Shown: piece by piece, positions 10,113-20,696 of the stretch
Layout: every line of letters begins with the position of its first letter
How positions within the stretch are numbered: the stretch's first letter is position 1
NCBI GenBank assembly: GCA_003427395.1
Contig: BFEA01000966.1
Location: 155,155 to 196,978 of the forward strand
Source of the DNA: Chara braunii
Lineage: Eukaryota; Streptophyta; Charophyceae; Charales; Characeae
Length of the DNA: 41,824 nucleotides
Direction of reading: 5' to 3'
Program-made: the position numbers and the translations under genes
Notes under the pieces: model-generated
What the model was told of the DNA's origin: nothing
Databases searched by the model: none
What the model saw: only the letters and a program-made list of their open reading frames with translations

Positions 10113-10592
10113 CCGCCAAGGTGAATAGTACTGACGATAGTTGAGCGGCCGTTTCAAAGGGTAAGTATGGATACTACCAATATCGTGGTGCCCCCGGGTC
10201 CTAATAGTTGTGAGTATTCAGTTCTGTTGGTATTCGTCGACCATTTTTTGAAATGGATTGAGGCCTACCCTTGTCGCACGCGACAAGCCGCCGAAATCGC
10301 ACGGTACGTCAACCAATTTCTCGGGATGCACCAGGATACGGAAGAAATCCTGACCGACAACAGGGCTGAATTCAAGGGAGAAGTACTGAGGAATCTGGTC
10401 ATACATGGCGTCGCTATTCGGAATACTACGCCCCACATGTCACAATCCAATGGGCTGGTAGAAAATGCGAATAGGGTGATAAAGACAGCGCTGCGACGAA
10501 ACATCGTGGCACGGGATCCGAGGCCCGGGACCGATATCGTCGACCACATTCTGCAGTCCATCGCGGAACACCTCACCAATCGACGGTGCTAA
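10113..10592 (+). pseudogene. Element 1 integrase catalytic core (DDE)
   Basis: Integrase core that inserts the cDNA into the genome. The first catalytic Asp is in LLVFVDHFLKWIEAYPC, the second in EEILTDNRAEFKG, and the Glu in SNGLVENANRVIKTALRR. The linker PPR..IVLTIVERPFQRVSMD is the usual entry to the core. The phase is the same as for the HHCC and PHD-like segments. Element 2 preserves the same core blocks but has Lys where the Glu should be. The core ends in a stop at 10590-10592, after which the C-terminal part continues in another phase. Confidence 0.88.
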
Positions 10593-11158
10593 GCCCCTTC
10601 CAATTAAGGACCAATAGCGTCGCTTGCGTTTCGATACCAAGCCTCCCTGATGAATCCACACTGAATCGACGGCCCACCAGGGCCACGGCCCGAGACAAGG
10701 CCAAATGGCACTTAGACTTGATGGAACGGTCCCTGCCCAGGCTAGCCCGAAAGCGCCAGAAAATGACCGAGTTGGCCCATGGCCGACAGGTCCAAGCTAC
10801 GAGGCCCGGAATAGGAACGCGGGTCCACGGACCCAATACAAATTAGGGGACATCGTGCAGGTAAGGAAATGCTCGCGAGGGTAAGCTAGCGCCACGATTC
10901 TTTGAGCAATTCCTCATGATCGAACTCGGACCGAATGGCGGGAACACCGTGCGGCTTGCGCCTGAGGTCTCCGGCATCCGATCGGCTCGGCCGATCATCC
11001 GCCACGTGTCCTATTTCCGTCCCCTTCCTCTTTCCCTATCCTCACCTTCTTCCGACTCCTCCCCCACAGCGGGAGAGGACGACGACTACTTATCGTCTGT
11101 TTCTCCATCTCCTTCTCGTTACCTTTCTATTACCTCATCTCCATCGCCATCGCCATGA
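10586..11158 (+). pseudogene. Element 1 integrase C-terminal region and Pol end
   Basis: After the core the sequence carries ARDKAKWHLDLMERSLPRLARKRQKMTELAHG, the basic helix usual after the integrase core (only part shown matters: the ARxK..ERSxPxLARKR pattern), then LGDIVQVRK. The block IELGPNGGNTVRLAPEVS ending in RHVSYFRP follows (10916-11030). Element 2 has LGDLVQVRK and KLGPNGANTVRIA...RHTSYLR in the same places. No chromodomain is visible. The last 40 codons are Ser/Pro-rich and acidic. The frame ends TGA at 11156-11158, which overlaps the ATG of ORF3 as ATGA, an arrangement shared with element 2. Confidence 0.7.
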
Positions 11159-13063
11159 GTTTTCTTACGGAGCGGGCTCTCGGCGATCCTCTGCCAGTGC
11201 CACGGTGTTACATCTCGGCGATCCGACAGGCTGATCATCTGCGGCTCAGTCCGGATCTTCGGCGACTGGCTCAATTCTTTTATACCCAGGGAGTGTATGC
11301 AACTGCTAAGTTTCGTTTTGCGGGAAGTCCCAGGGCGATTGTCTTAGCGGAGGTGGTGGGAGTCCATCGGCGATCAGCGCTGGGAGCCAGCCACGTGTCT
11401 ATGGTGGTCGCCTTCAACGGTGACATCAGCACCATCAGCCCGTTGCGGCATACGGCTATTAAGACGACGCTCCGGTTGTGGGCGCAACAGTTGGCGGCGG
11501 AGTGGAATCATTGGCTCATGCCCCAAGGAGATAACCTTTTTCCCACGGACGACGTCGATTTTGACGGGATCCGAACGTTCCAACACGAGCCGGCCGTGGT
11601 GCTCCCGGAGCTGGTCCCTTTCCCTCGTCCCCAATGAACCTATCCCCGATCTCTACCTTCGACCTTCCCTCCTTCTTCCCCACCTTCTAGCAGTTCGGCG
11701 TCCATCCACATCTTTCCTTTCGTTTGGAATGCCTTGTTGTCCCCCTCCTCGATCCCTTGCAGTGGAAACGTTGGCGGGAGAGCTTCGTGGAGCTATCAGT
11801 GTGTCTAATCGGAGTGACGGTCACGTGGACATGGCACAACTGATCGTATAGGAGTTGACGGTTCCCCTTGCGCAACTGGCCGACAGTCTCCCGCTCGATA
11901 TCGTCTCGCAGAGCGACGACATCCCGGTCCCGCACGTTCTCACGCGCACCTTGGCACCATATCTTCCGTGGTCGGCATGCTTGGAGGACCCTGGAAGTAG
12001 CCGCAACCCGCCATCGCACCGCGACTATCTGGACCCGCACGAGATAATCGACCTCGCCTTCTTCCAAGATCGGACAGCTTCCGAGAACGAGGACATAGAA
12101 ATCGAGGAAGAAGAAGAAAGCTCAGAAGAAGAGGCTGATGACGAAGAAACTCCCGAGGAGGGAAGTCACAGCGAGCACAGCGAAGGCAAGCCGGGTGAGG
12201 AGGAAGAGAAGGAGGAAGAACAAGACGACGAAAAAGAAAAAGAACAGGAGCTGGAAGAGTAAGAGTACGAGGGGTTCGAAGCGGAGGTGCGCAACGAGGC
12301 TTGGGAGCGGGCGCAAGCGCAGAAAAGGAAAGAGATCGCGGCCGGAAAGCGACAGTTGGAATTCGCCAGCGCAGCCGGGCAGCCAAGCACCGACGACCCG
12401 GCCCGGAACCTCGAGCCACCTATGCCCGAACATGGGAACCCTGCTGCCAAGAATTCGGCCGCACCAGCGAGACGGCGACGAAGCCGATCCCCCTCCCCCT
12501 CCGCCTCCGCCCGTCCCCCAATTCGTCAACGTACCGATGCGGGGCATCGGGCTTCGTCCCCGGTCATTATCCCGCCGTCCCCTTGATCACCTCTTCTCCG
12601 CCAGATCACCGCTTGCATCACCTTCCCCAGTAATCCCTTCCCTGTCGGCACCTTCCGTTTTTTCTACGCTACCCATCTCGCCGTTACTATCCATCCCCAC
12701 CCTTCCACTCGCTGTGCCCTCCCTGCTTTCTGCCTTCATACCCTTCTCCTTAGCGCAGCATGGCGAGGCCACAACATGGTCGAGGTTTATTGCATGATTA
12801 CGGGGACTATCCCCGCATGCGAAAACCACGACCGTTTTTGCGTGGCCCTCTTCCGCACCTTTACCACCCTCTATCCCGACTATCTCACATCCCTTCCTCA
12901 CACGGGTAACCGATTCCCCCGCTTCCACCGAATCGTTCGCTATCAGGAACTTCCGGGGACGGTGGCCGAAATGGAGACCTTCCTTCCCCCGCTACCCATC
13001 AACCCACCCCCTCGCCACCCCTCCATGTACCGCCTCCCTTTTCCTCTCCCCGACGCTCGTTGA
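11155..13063 (+). pseudogene. Element 1 ORF3, unknown protein downstream of pol
   Basis: About 636 codons from the ATG at 11155 (inside ATGA with the pol stop) to a stop at 13061-13063, broken by several phase changes. I recognise no family. Parts in order: an N-terminal domain (MSFLTERAL, then DLRRLAQFFYTQG, GSPRAIVLAEVVGVHRR, GDIS, LRLWAQQL) at 11155-11637; a WKRWRESFVELSVCLIGVTV-type block near 11755-11830; a QLADSL...LDPHEI block at 11870-12050; a Glu-rich stretch at 12085-12262; a poly-Pro then PQFVNVPMRGIGL block near 12490-12570; and a Pro-rich C terminus. All of these recur in element 2 in the same order. Against element 2 the middle lacks about 40 residues. The position is that of env in retroviruses, but I see no signal peptide or transmembrane segment. 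Confidence 0.65.
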
Positions 13064-13301
13064 TGCATGATTGGTTGACACGTGTCGGACGACACGTGTA
13101 ATCCCCTCCTTGGATTGTTGATAGCCCTTCCTGAGGAAGTAGTAGTAGAGCTTGCATGCAACGTTGGACGACGTCCACACGCACTCGAACGGTAAGTGGG
13201 ATAAAGAGGGAAGCTCCGCTTGTCGGTCGATTAGAGAAATCGACACGTGTCACCAAGCAAGCAGGAGCTTGCAAATATTGGAACCCCCAAGGCGTCACAT
13301 A
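13064..13301 (+). other. Element 1 segment between ORF3 and 3' LTR
   Basis: No coding capacity is evident. A short purine run (GGGATAAAGAGGGAAG) lies near 13199-13214, about 90 bases before the LTR. No polypurine tract abuts the LTR: the last bases are GGAACCCCCAAGGCGTCACATA. GTCACATATGTGAC (13294-13307) is a 14-base perfect palindrome that spans the internal/LTR junction. Confidence 0.5.
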
Positions 13302-15722
13302 TGTGACGAACCACTTTCCGCACCACGCGATTTTCTGCGCGATAGAGATTAGGGGTCCTAAGCTGGGAAGGTTGGGCCAATTACGAGAGATGGGATCGGT
13401 GGGAAATTGCATCGGTGTCCTCGCTTTTCGTCTTTTGTTTTCGTCGTCTCCTTTCGGATGGTTGGGTTCGGGGACCGGGCCAGTCCCGGGAAGATCGATT
13501 GATTGATAGGCTGTGTGGAAGGCGCGTCATTGTGCGCGCGATAAATAAATGTTAACGTTGCTTCTTTTTGTTTCGGTTTCGGACTTTTGGGCGCGGACAT
13601 CGCGCGAGAACTTTCGTTTCTTTTTCAAATTTTCTTTTGAATATTCGCTTTCGAATTTCTTCTTGGATTTTGTTGAGCCTATGCGGCTCTCGGAACTTCG
13701 AATTCTCTTTTCGGAATTTGCGTTTTATCTCTTACTTTGCATTACTTAGGAATATAGGAATTTTGTAATTAGGACTTTTTTTTTGTCGCGCAGCGCTGTT
13801 TGCTTGTGTGCTTATTCATGCGGCTGCAACAGAACTCTGATTAGTCGGCACCTTTAATTGAGTGTATAACTGTAATTTTGGGCGGGCGCCATTGTAAATG
13901 TATCTTTCTTCTTGCGCTTCTCCCTTCCCGCCCTTCTTTTCTTTTCTTTCTTTTTCAATGAATCTCGGTAACCGTAGCCGGCATGATTGGATCGATGCGT
14001 GGAGGTGGCTACGTCCCCCACGCAGCGAGCTGGCCATGCAGACCTAGGCAATCCCTCCCCCTTCTCTCCCCTCAAGTCCTTGTANTTCCGTGTTCTTCCC
14101 GCATGCATGCACGCTATAAATTTTGGCTGCGCGATTAGTTAGCTCTCTTAACCAGTAGTTGGAAGCTCGGGGTTGCGCGATCAGAGAGGGTCGACACACG
14201 AGCAAAGTAAGAGGTGAGTAGAGCAGGAGTCGGGCGACCCNCACACGAGCAAAGTAAGAGGTGAGTAGAGCAGGAGTCGGGCGACCCGATGAGCTGGTGC
14301 CAAACGCGCGGGATTGACGTGGGCCACGACGGACTGTGGGCACGGGCAAATCTAACGAATGCAGGAGGACTAAGCGGGGTGACGGCTTGGAGGGTTGGTG
14401 CGTGACGACGGACTGTCCGCATCGGAGAAGAAGAGAGAGGAGGGAGCTGAGGGCGATGGACATGGATTTGCTGTTTCGTTTATCTTTTCCCCCTCCTTGC
14501 CTGTGTACATAAATTATGATTGTGGTTCAGGGCAATTTGCCCGTTGTTTTTGTTTCCGTTCTCATTTGTTTTTCGGAATATTGACTTAGATTTTTACTCA
14601 CACGTGTCTTTTTGCGATTTTCATCTCAGATGTACTGTGTGTGTGTGTATGAACGAATGGATAGATATAATATTTGTTGCTGGTTCTCATCCCTGCCTCT
14701 ATTTCTCGCCTTGATAAACTTGCATGAATGGTAGAAATTTTATGTAGACATCAACACTGTTTTCATTTTTATTCCTCTTTTGATTGAGCGGTTCTGGATG
14801 TCGCATCATGCATGGCTTGCGATTTTTCATATGACTGTATGTCAAGGGATGCCTGAATGAATGTTACACCTGTCTTCTTGCTTTTGCCTCGGTTCGCTAA
14901 CACTCCGAAGTAGGTTAGGAATTTTTGTGATTAGTAATAGAGCCCCCGTTTCCATTTTCTGCAGCCATTGGGATTATTACCTTCGAATGTCTGGCCCAAC
15001 GAACACCACGCGAGGACGGGTGTAAGTGCGACCAGAATTAGCTTTACAACCGTTCTGGGGCGTTAGTTCGTCAGTTGTAAAAGTGCTGGGTGGTTGGATA
15101 CGATTGCGCAAGGCTGTGACGGGGCAACCATCCCGTGCGAACATGTGTAAGTGTAGCCTGATTCGCGCAGCTTACACATGCTCCCACACTGCAATCGCAA
15201 TCGGCACGAGCCTTAGATATCTCGCAGCTCCGCAATGACATGATGACACACTCCGGGAGCTCGGAGTCGTTGTTGTACGACCCGAACTATATCCCCGCGT
15301 GGATAGAAGAAAACCTCCGACAGGGATACCCTTGTTTAAACGAAAATCGACTGTGTCCTAGGGAGTTCCATTGCGCCACCACTAGCGACCCCCGATGCTC
15401 TAATGTCCCCACTCAAGACCACACACACTATTTCACCCACCCCGGATTCGTCGTTATCTCCACCAGTTNTCCCCCTTTTCGTCTTCTTCTTCCGTACCAT
15501 CGGCTCAACGTCGTCCCGTGGAGAGTCATAGCTCCCTACTGGCCTACCACACCCTATGAAAACTGTCGACGACGCGGCAGTCAGAGGACCCTGGGATTCC
15601 CGAGGCCTAACCCGAACGCGCGCCGACCAGACCCACCCCGAAGGAATATCCCCGCGAAATGCCGTCCTCGGAACCAATGGCTCGCTCGGACGTGAACGAC
15701 CCTCGCGCATAACCAGGGACGA
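13302..15722 (+). repeat. Element 1 3' LTR, truncated at its 3' end
   Basis: It aligns with 2514-4941. The differences are scattered substitutions (about 6% in the first 180 bases compared) and small indels. It contains an extra 46-base copy at 14195-14240/14242-14287 separated by a single N. Homology stops at CAGGGACGA, immediately followed by the TGTGACGAGCG end of element 2, so the last 130 or so bases present in the 5' LTR are missing here. The candidate TATA box is at 14115-14120 and the hairpin pair at 15017-15180. Confidence 0.85.
14195..14287 (+). repeat. 46-base exact tandem duplication split by N
   Basis: The 46 bases from 14195 (CACACGAGCAAAGTAAGAGG...) recur exactly from 14242, with one N at 14241 between them. 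The 5' LTR has the segment once (near 3410-3455). The exact identity and the N at the joint suggest an assembly or gap-closing artefact rather than biology. Confidence 0.7.
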
Positions 15723-18552
15723 TGTGACGAGCGAACCTCACGCCCTGTGCTGTTTTCCGTTCGGAGTGTTAGGCATCAACAAAAAAAATTTCCGGAATTA
15801 AATCATCATTCTAGAGTAAATTTACTTTCTAAATTCCAAATTTTCATTCTATCTTTAAAAATGTCATTCCGGTCTTAAAATTTTCCGTCTTACTTGAAAA
15901 CTTTCCTTCCAAGAATGGGGTATCCCTTCTTATTTGAACTGCATGCTTAAGATGGAATGAAAGTCTGGATGATTTCATGAAATATTTTAATTGGATTGTC
16001 ATTCTAAGTAAGGATTTCCTGTCAAAAATATATTTATTCAAACTAAATTAGATAATATTTGTTGTAGTAGAATAAAAGTCTTATTAAAACATTTCATAAA
16101 CTCGTCCAGACTTTCATTCCATCTTAAACAAATAGATGTAGTTGGAAGGGAAAACTCATATTTAGATAGAAACTTATCAAATGGAATTGAAAATTTTAAA
16201 ATTGGACGAACATTGGAATGATAATTTATAAATATGAAGGATTTTTTTTTAATGGAATAGTTTTTCAACTTTCATTTCTTATGGGAATTTTTCTGTTGAT
16301 GCGGAAAAGAGGCCCAAAAAGATAGCAAGACGGGGTGTGCCAAGGATTTTTGAGAAATCGAGTGTGGCTCTTTCTTTATGCTCGTCTTCACTCCGCACAC
16401 GGTAGTGGAAGCCCCTGGACTCATAGTGTTCAGAACGCTGACATTCTGTATATAGAGTGCGTGGCCAGTCGGGTTCTACTGCCTTCCACAAGATGACAAT
16501 CAACTCGTTAAATGGCAACAATAACGAGTAAGGTGGGAAGTGCNTATCGATGATAACAAACCCGACTTCTACGAATCCAGAACAACGGTTGATCGGAGGG
16601 AAATAATATCATCCGCCGATCTGCGCGAAAGTTTCTCGTACGTCCCACTCGCATACACGTGTCCTTTCCTCGTTGTAGGGAAAAGGCCGCGTTGGGGCGG
16701 GTGGTACGAGAGGTTGATGCCTGATCGGAGGATACTGGTTAGTCCACATAGCAATCTATTGCAGAAAAATCGAGATGCCATCAAAAGATGGAAACACTCG
16801 GGCAACTCACAATCAATTTATTTTGACACGAAAGAAATAGTGAAAAGAAGAGATACTTCCTCAGCTTGAAGCATGCACAGATGGTATGCGCAGCATATTT
16901 AGAGCTTTAGATCTAAACACTCTTGCGTTCTCTGGCAAAATCCTGATGACAACGTCTAATCAACACAAAAAGGTCGCGTATCTCCATACATACATTCACT
17001 GTGGAAGGTGCGAAAAATAAGACATACACAGGAAAAGATGGATCGCATACTAAGTACACACGCATCCACTGTTCACAAGATAAAAAGACGGGATTCTGGC
17101 GTAGGAGGATTACCCAGGAAACTAATGGAAGAGTTCCGGAAGAAGTTCATTCTCGCAAGGGAAGCGCACCGATTCATTCCCGTTCAGGGGGGAAAGGAAG
17201 AAAGAGAGAGATAATCATCGAGACACATCATTATTCAAAAGTAGAGAAGAGAGGCGGAAGATAGGGGAGAAAAGTCGAAATAGGGGATGACCAGATCTGG
17301 AAGAGAGACATTCGGCATGACCGCCGTTCATTCACACCAAAGATCCGCAACAACAAAGGCGCATTCGCCATTAATTCCAATATGGCCCCTGGCCAAACAC
17401 TCACTCAACTCCAATTATCGACCCTCATACGCGCACCGACCATCTCGGCCGTCGCATGCTAACTCCCACCACTGCGATCGTCATCCCGCAGTCGTAAACT
17501 CGACACTGTTCGCCTGGATCCTACAGTCCGTTGTGGCGATCAAGCGCGCAACCGGCCAGCCTATCGTCAGCCCGACAGGACTTTCCGACTCGCATCAACA
17601 CACTCTGCCTGGCCACTGCTTCCCGGAAGCTGGCTTAGGAGTCGAGAACATAAGAGAGACTTGCGGGCGTGCTTGCGGGTTTCATAGTTGCGAGAAAGGA
17701 GATAGAAGGGGGAGAGAACGACAGGAAAGCAGCGGTGTAGGAGGAGAAGGAGGAGAAGACTTTGAGACGAGCGCGCCATGTTGATCCCTCGAAACTCAAG
17801 GTTCAACCAATCAGATTCGCCGTGAGATACGTAGGTCCCATCGATCCACGCAGCTGATTGGTGAGTGGGAGTTGTTGATGGATCGACCAGGCGTCATACA
17901 ACCGATTCAGAGGGTGAAAAGAGAAAAAGGCGCGAGAGGTGGCGCAAGACGGGTCCAGGATTCGGACAATCAGGAAAGGGAATTGGGCGCACACAAAGCA
18001 AGACAGGGGAGGGAGAGAGAGAGGAAGNAAAACAGTTACGAGGAAAGAGGAGGAGGAGGGAGAAGGAAAGGGATCGCAGGAGGGAGCGATACGGGGGACA
18101 GAGGGGAGGAAGCTTTTGCATGCGCGGCGTCATCAACCAAAAAAGAAAAAGAAGGCACCAAAACAGTTACAGCTTGCCTCAATCTTAATTCAAAATTGAA
18201 ATCACCATATCCGCGCGCGAAAGAGTGACGCAGGAAAAGGAAATCCTATGCCCATTCGTTTTAGGCGAAATTCCGAAAGTTTTCCCCGTCACGGCCAAGA
18301 ACATTTTTTCACCCAAAAAGGACACGTCGAAGTTCCGCTTGTCCCGGAATTCCCAACTATCGAGCCCAATCCCCAGTGCGCTCGCTAAGGCGCACGTAAA
18401 TTCCCATGAGCTCAGAAGTCGAAAAAGCTCTCAAAAAGGAAAATGCGGCACCCGAACGCAAGAAATCGAAACGGGGTTTTCCTGGGGTTGGTGTGATACA
18501 AACAAGGGAAGGGGTACAAAAAAAGGCACGGGACCGGAAGTGGTTCGTCACA
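15723..18552 (-). repeat. Element 2 3' LTR, carrying a foldback insertion
   Basis: 2.83 kb including the 530-bp foldback at 15773-16302, so about 2.3 kb without it, close to the LTR length of element 1. The start (minus strand) TGTGACGAACCACTTCC nearly matches element 1's LTR start. Near the 3' end, GGCGTGAGGTT resembles GGACGTGAGGTT at the end of element 1's 5' LTR. The rest has diverged beyond easy alignment. Short frames here, such as 17287-17784, look like chance. No gene is supported. Confidence 0.65.
15773..16302. mobile_element. Foldback/MITE-like element, 530 bp
   Basis: AT-rich block bounded by inverted termini: GCATCAACAAAAAAA at the left, TGTTGATGC at the right (9 perfect pairs, then A/T and TTCC matches). 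Inside, TTAAGATGGAATGAAAGTCTGG (15947-15968) pairs perfectly over 22 bases with 16106-16127, and the flanks of that stem also pair imperfectly. Nearly the whole element can fold back on itself. It encodes nothing. It lies about 50 bases from the outer end of element 2's LTR. I cannot identify a target-site duplication, so the superfamily is open. Confidence 0.65.
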
Positions 18553-18643
18553 TATATGATGTGCAAGGGGTTCCAAAATTATGCGATCTCCTGATTGCAT
18601 GGGATGGCAAACGAAAAAGGGGAGAAGAGAGTGATGCTTTTAT

Positions 18644-18659
18644 ACACATCTAGATGTGT
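18644..18659. repeat. 16-base perfect palindrome
   Basis: ACACATCTAGATGTGT, between the element 2 LTR and the N gap, directly followed by the misplaced LTR fragment at 18660-18693. It may mark an assembly joint. Confidence 0.4.
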
Positions 18660-19037
18660 CACACGAGCAAAGTAAGAGGTGAGTAGAGCAGGANNNNNNN
18701 NNNNNNNNNNNNNNNNNNNNNNNNNNNNNNNNNNNNNNNNNNNNNNNNNNNNNNNNNNNNNNNNNNNNNNNNNNNNNNNNNNNNNNNNNNNNNNNNNNNN
18801 NNNNNNNNNNNNNNNNNNNNNNNNNNNNNNNNNNNNNNNNNNNNNNNNNNNNNNNNNNNNNNNNNNNNNNNNNNNNNNNNNNNNNNNNNNNNNNNNNNNN
18901 NNNNNNNNNNNNNNNNNNNNNNNNNNNNNNNNNNNNNNNNNNNNNNNNNNNNNNNNNNNNNNNNNNNNNNNNNNNNNNNNNNNNNNNNNNNNNNNNNNNN
19001 NNNNNNNNNNNNNNNNNNNNNNNNNNNNNNNNNNNNN
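18660..19037. other. Assembly gap (344 N) with a foreign LTR fragment at its edge
   Basis: Ns fill 18694-19037. The 33 or so bases before the gap (CACACGAGCAAAGTAAGAGG... from about 18660) match the element 1 LTR segment at 3410/14195/14242 in plus orientation. They do not fit ORF3 of element 2, which should occupy this place on the minus strand. The sequence at the gap edge is therefore suspect. Confidence 0.7.
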
Positions 19038-20696
19038 AGTAGAGGCGGTACATGTCGGGGATCTCGCGGGGGTGATGGGGAGGGAGTGGGGGTAGACAGT
19101 GGCGAGTAAACGGGTAGAGTAAAAGTCACGGAAGAGATGGGGATGGAAAGGATNGGGAGGGAAGGTGACGGGGGTACGGATCTGCTCAAGGGTGAGGTAA
19201 TCAATGGGTCGGCGGGATAGCGTGTGAGGGGGAAGGCCTATCGCCCGCATTAGTACGTGGACGAATTGGGGAACGGGTGGGGCTGGAGGAGGAGGAGGGT
19301 CGGCTCCGTCTCCGTTGCGTGGCACTTGAGGTGGCGGCTGCAGGGCCGCCATCTTCGGGCTTCGGTGGCTCTGGATCCCGGGTCGGATCGCGACTGATGT
19401 GCAGGCTAGCCTCCCTAGCGATCTCCAGCAGGCGCTTTTCGGATGCAATTTCTTTGTGCTTTCGCGTCGTTTCCTGATCTTCTGCCTCCGTTCCCTTACG
19501 CGTTGCTTCCTCCGGCGGGCTTCCCGCTCATACCCGGCTTCTTCTTCTTCTTTTTCTCTCAGCTCGCCCTCGCTATGTTCACTATAGCTTCCCTCCTCCG
19601 ATATTTCCTCGTCGTCGCCTTCTTCTTCGTCGTCGTGGATCACCACTTCTTCTGCCCTCGGGTAGAAGGCGTAAGGGATCTCGTACGGCTTGAGATACTC
19701 CTGCCGCGATGGTAGCGTATCATCGTCTCTAGGTTCCTCCAAGCACAAAGTCCACTGAAGGTACGGATCCAGGGATCGCTCGAAAGTGTAGGGAGCAAGA
19801 CTGTTGTCACTCAGAAAGTAGATGTCGGGCGAGAGATCGTCCGCCAATTGCACGATCGGTGCGATGAGCCCTTGTGCAATTAACTGACGACGACCCGGTT
19901 GCACCAATCCAAAGAGGAATCCGATAAGACCTCCTTCCGTTGTAGTCTTCCAACCCTGTATAATTAGCAGCTCCGGGTTCTCGGTCCACCAGGGGTGATC
20001 GATAGTGCCCGTCCACTTCACTTGTACTCGGACCAAGCAGAAGGACAACTCCTCAAAAGTTTCGCGCCACAACCGCCAATGTCCAGGGTTAATAAAAGAG
20101 ACCGAAAGAGGCTCGAACGAGAAGGAGAGAGAAGGGTGAAGATCGGATTGCCAGAAGGTGGGGAAGAAAGAAGGAAGGCCAAAGATAGAGAGAGGGGCGA
20201 GAAAATTGGCGTGGTTCATTGGGGATGGGGGAAGGGGACGAGGGTTGGGATTGCAACTGGCCGCTCGCGTGGTGATCGGCGAATGCCGAAGATCCGACGC
20301 AGAGGTCGGGATGATATTATAACCCTCCTGGGCGAGGACGTGATGCCACACGTTGGAGACTTGCTCCGTCCACTCGCGCAGTGAGGCCAAGATCGTGGTA
20401 TGCCTCTGCGGATTGACCTAGCTGATGTCGCCAGTGAATCCCGCCGCTGTGGTGACGTGGCTCGTTCTGGGACCCGCTCGTCGATGAACTGCAGTAACCT
20501 CTGCGAATACTATCGCGTGAGGGCTTCCTTCTATCCGAAATGCGGCGGCGGCACAGATACCTTCGTCGCAGAAGAATCGCATCAAACGGCGGAGATCCGT
20601 ATTGAGTCGAGGGTGACAAACTTGCCGGATCTCTCAGAAGGGGCCACGTGGCTGCCGCAGCTGTAAGCCAAGGACCCGTTCCGTGATAAAACTCAT
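19038..20696 (-). pseudogene. Element 2 ORF3, unknown protein downstream of pol
   Basis: Homologue of element 1 ORF3. It starts at the ATG at 20694-20696, which overlaps the pol stop as ATGA (20693-20696), and opens MSFITERVL against MSFLTERAL in element 1. After an early phase change, DLRRLMRFFCDEG, GSPHAIVFAEVTAVHRR and GDIS match element 1 in register (33 of 59 aligned residues identical by eye). A TAG follows, then a long frame from 20390 down to the N gap. That frame has WRLWRETFEELSFCLVRVQV, QLADDL...LKPYEI, a Glu-rich block with EEGSYSEHSEGE, and poly-Pro then PQFVHVLMRAIGL. It includes about 40 residues missing from element 1 (around HPWWTENPELLIIQGW). The C terminus is lost in the gap. 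No known domain. Confidence 0.65.

Larger units (their letters stand above)
2514..15722 (+). mobile_element. Ty3/gypsy LTR retrotransposon, element 1 (degraded, 3' LTR truncated)
   Basis: The element reads LTR, tRNA-iMet-type primer site, gag with zinc knuckle, aspartic protease, RT, RNase H, PHD-like finger, integrase, ORF3, LTR. The order protease-RT-RNase H-integrase is that of Ty3/gypsy rather than copia elements. The two LTRs start at the same TGTGACGAACC and stay alignable for about 2.4 kb. They differ by roughly 6% in the first 180 bases that I compared by eye, so the insertion is not recent. The coding region carries frameshifts and stops throughout. Homology between the LTRs stops at 4941/15722, where element 2 begins, so the last 130 or so bases of the 3' LTR have been displaced. 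Confidence 0.9.

Noticed and set aside
12122-12547. Long frames on the minus strand opposite ORF3's acidic and Pro-rich parts
   Set aside because: They are translations of GAA/CCG-rich sequence (Phe/Leu and Gly runs), and element 2 supports the plus-sense reading of ORF3.
11155-13063. ORF3 as a retroviral-type envelope
   Set aside because: Position alone fits; no signal peptide, cleavage site or transmembrane segment is visible in either copy.
17287-17784. 165-codon plus-strand frame in the element 2 LTR
   Set aside because: No recognisable domain, lies antisense within an LTR, and lacks any supporting homology in the window.
18679-19095. Frames that run through the N gap
   Set aside because: They consist of undetermined residues.
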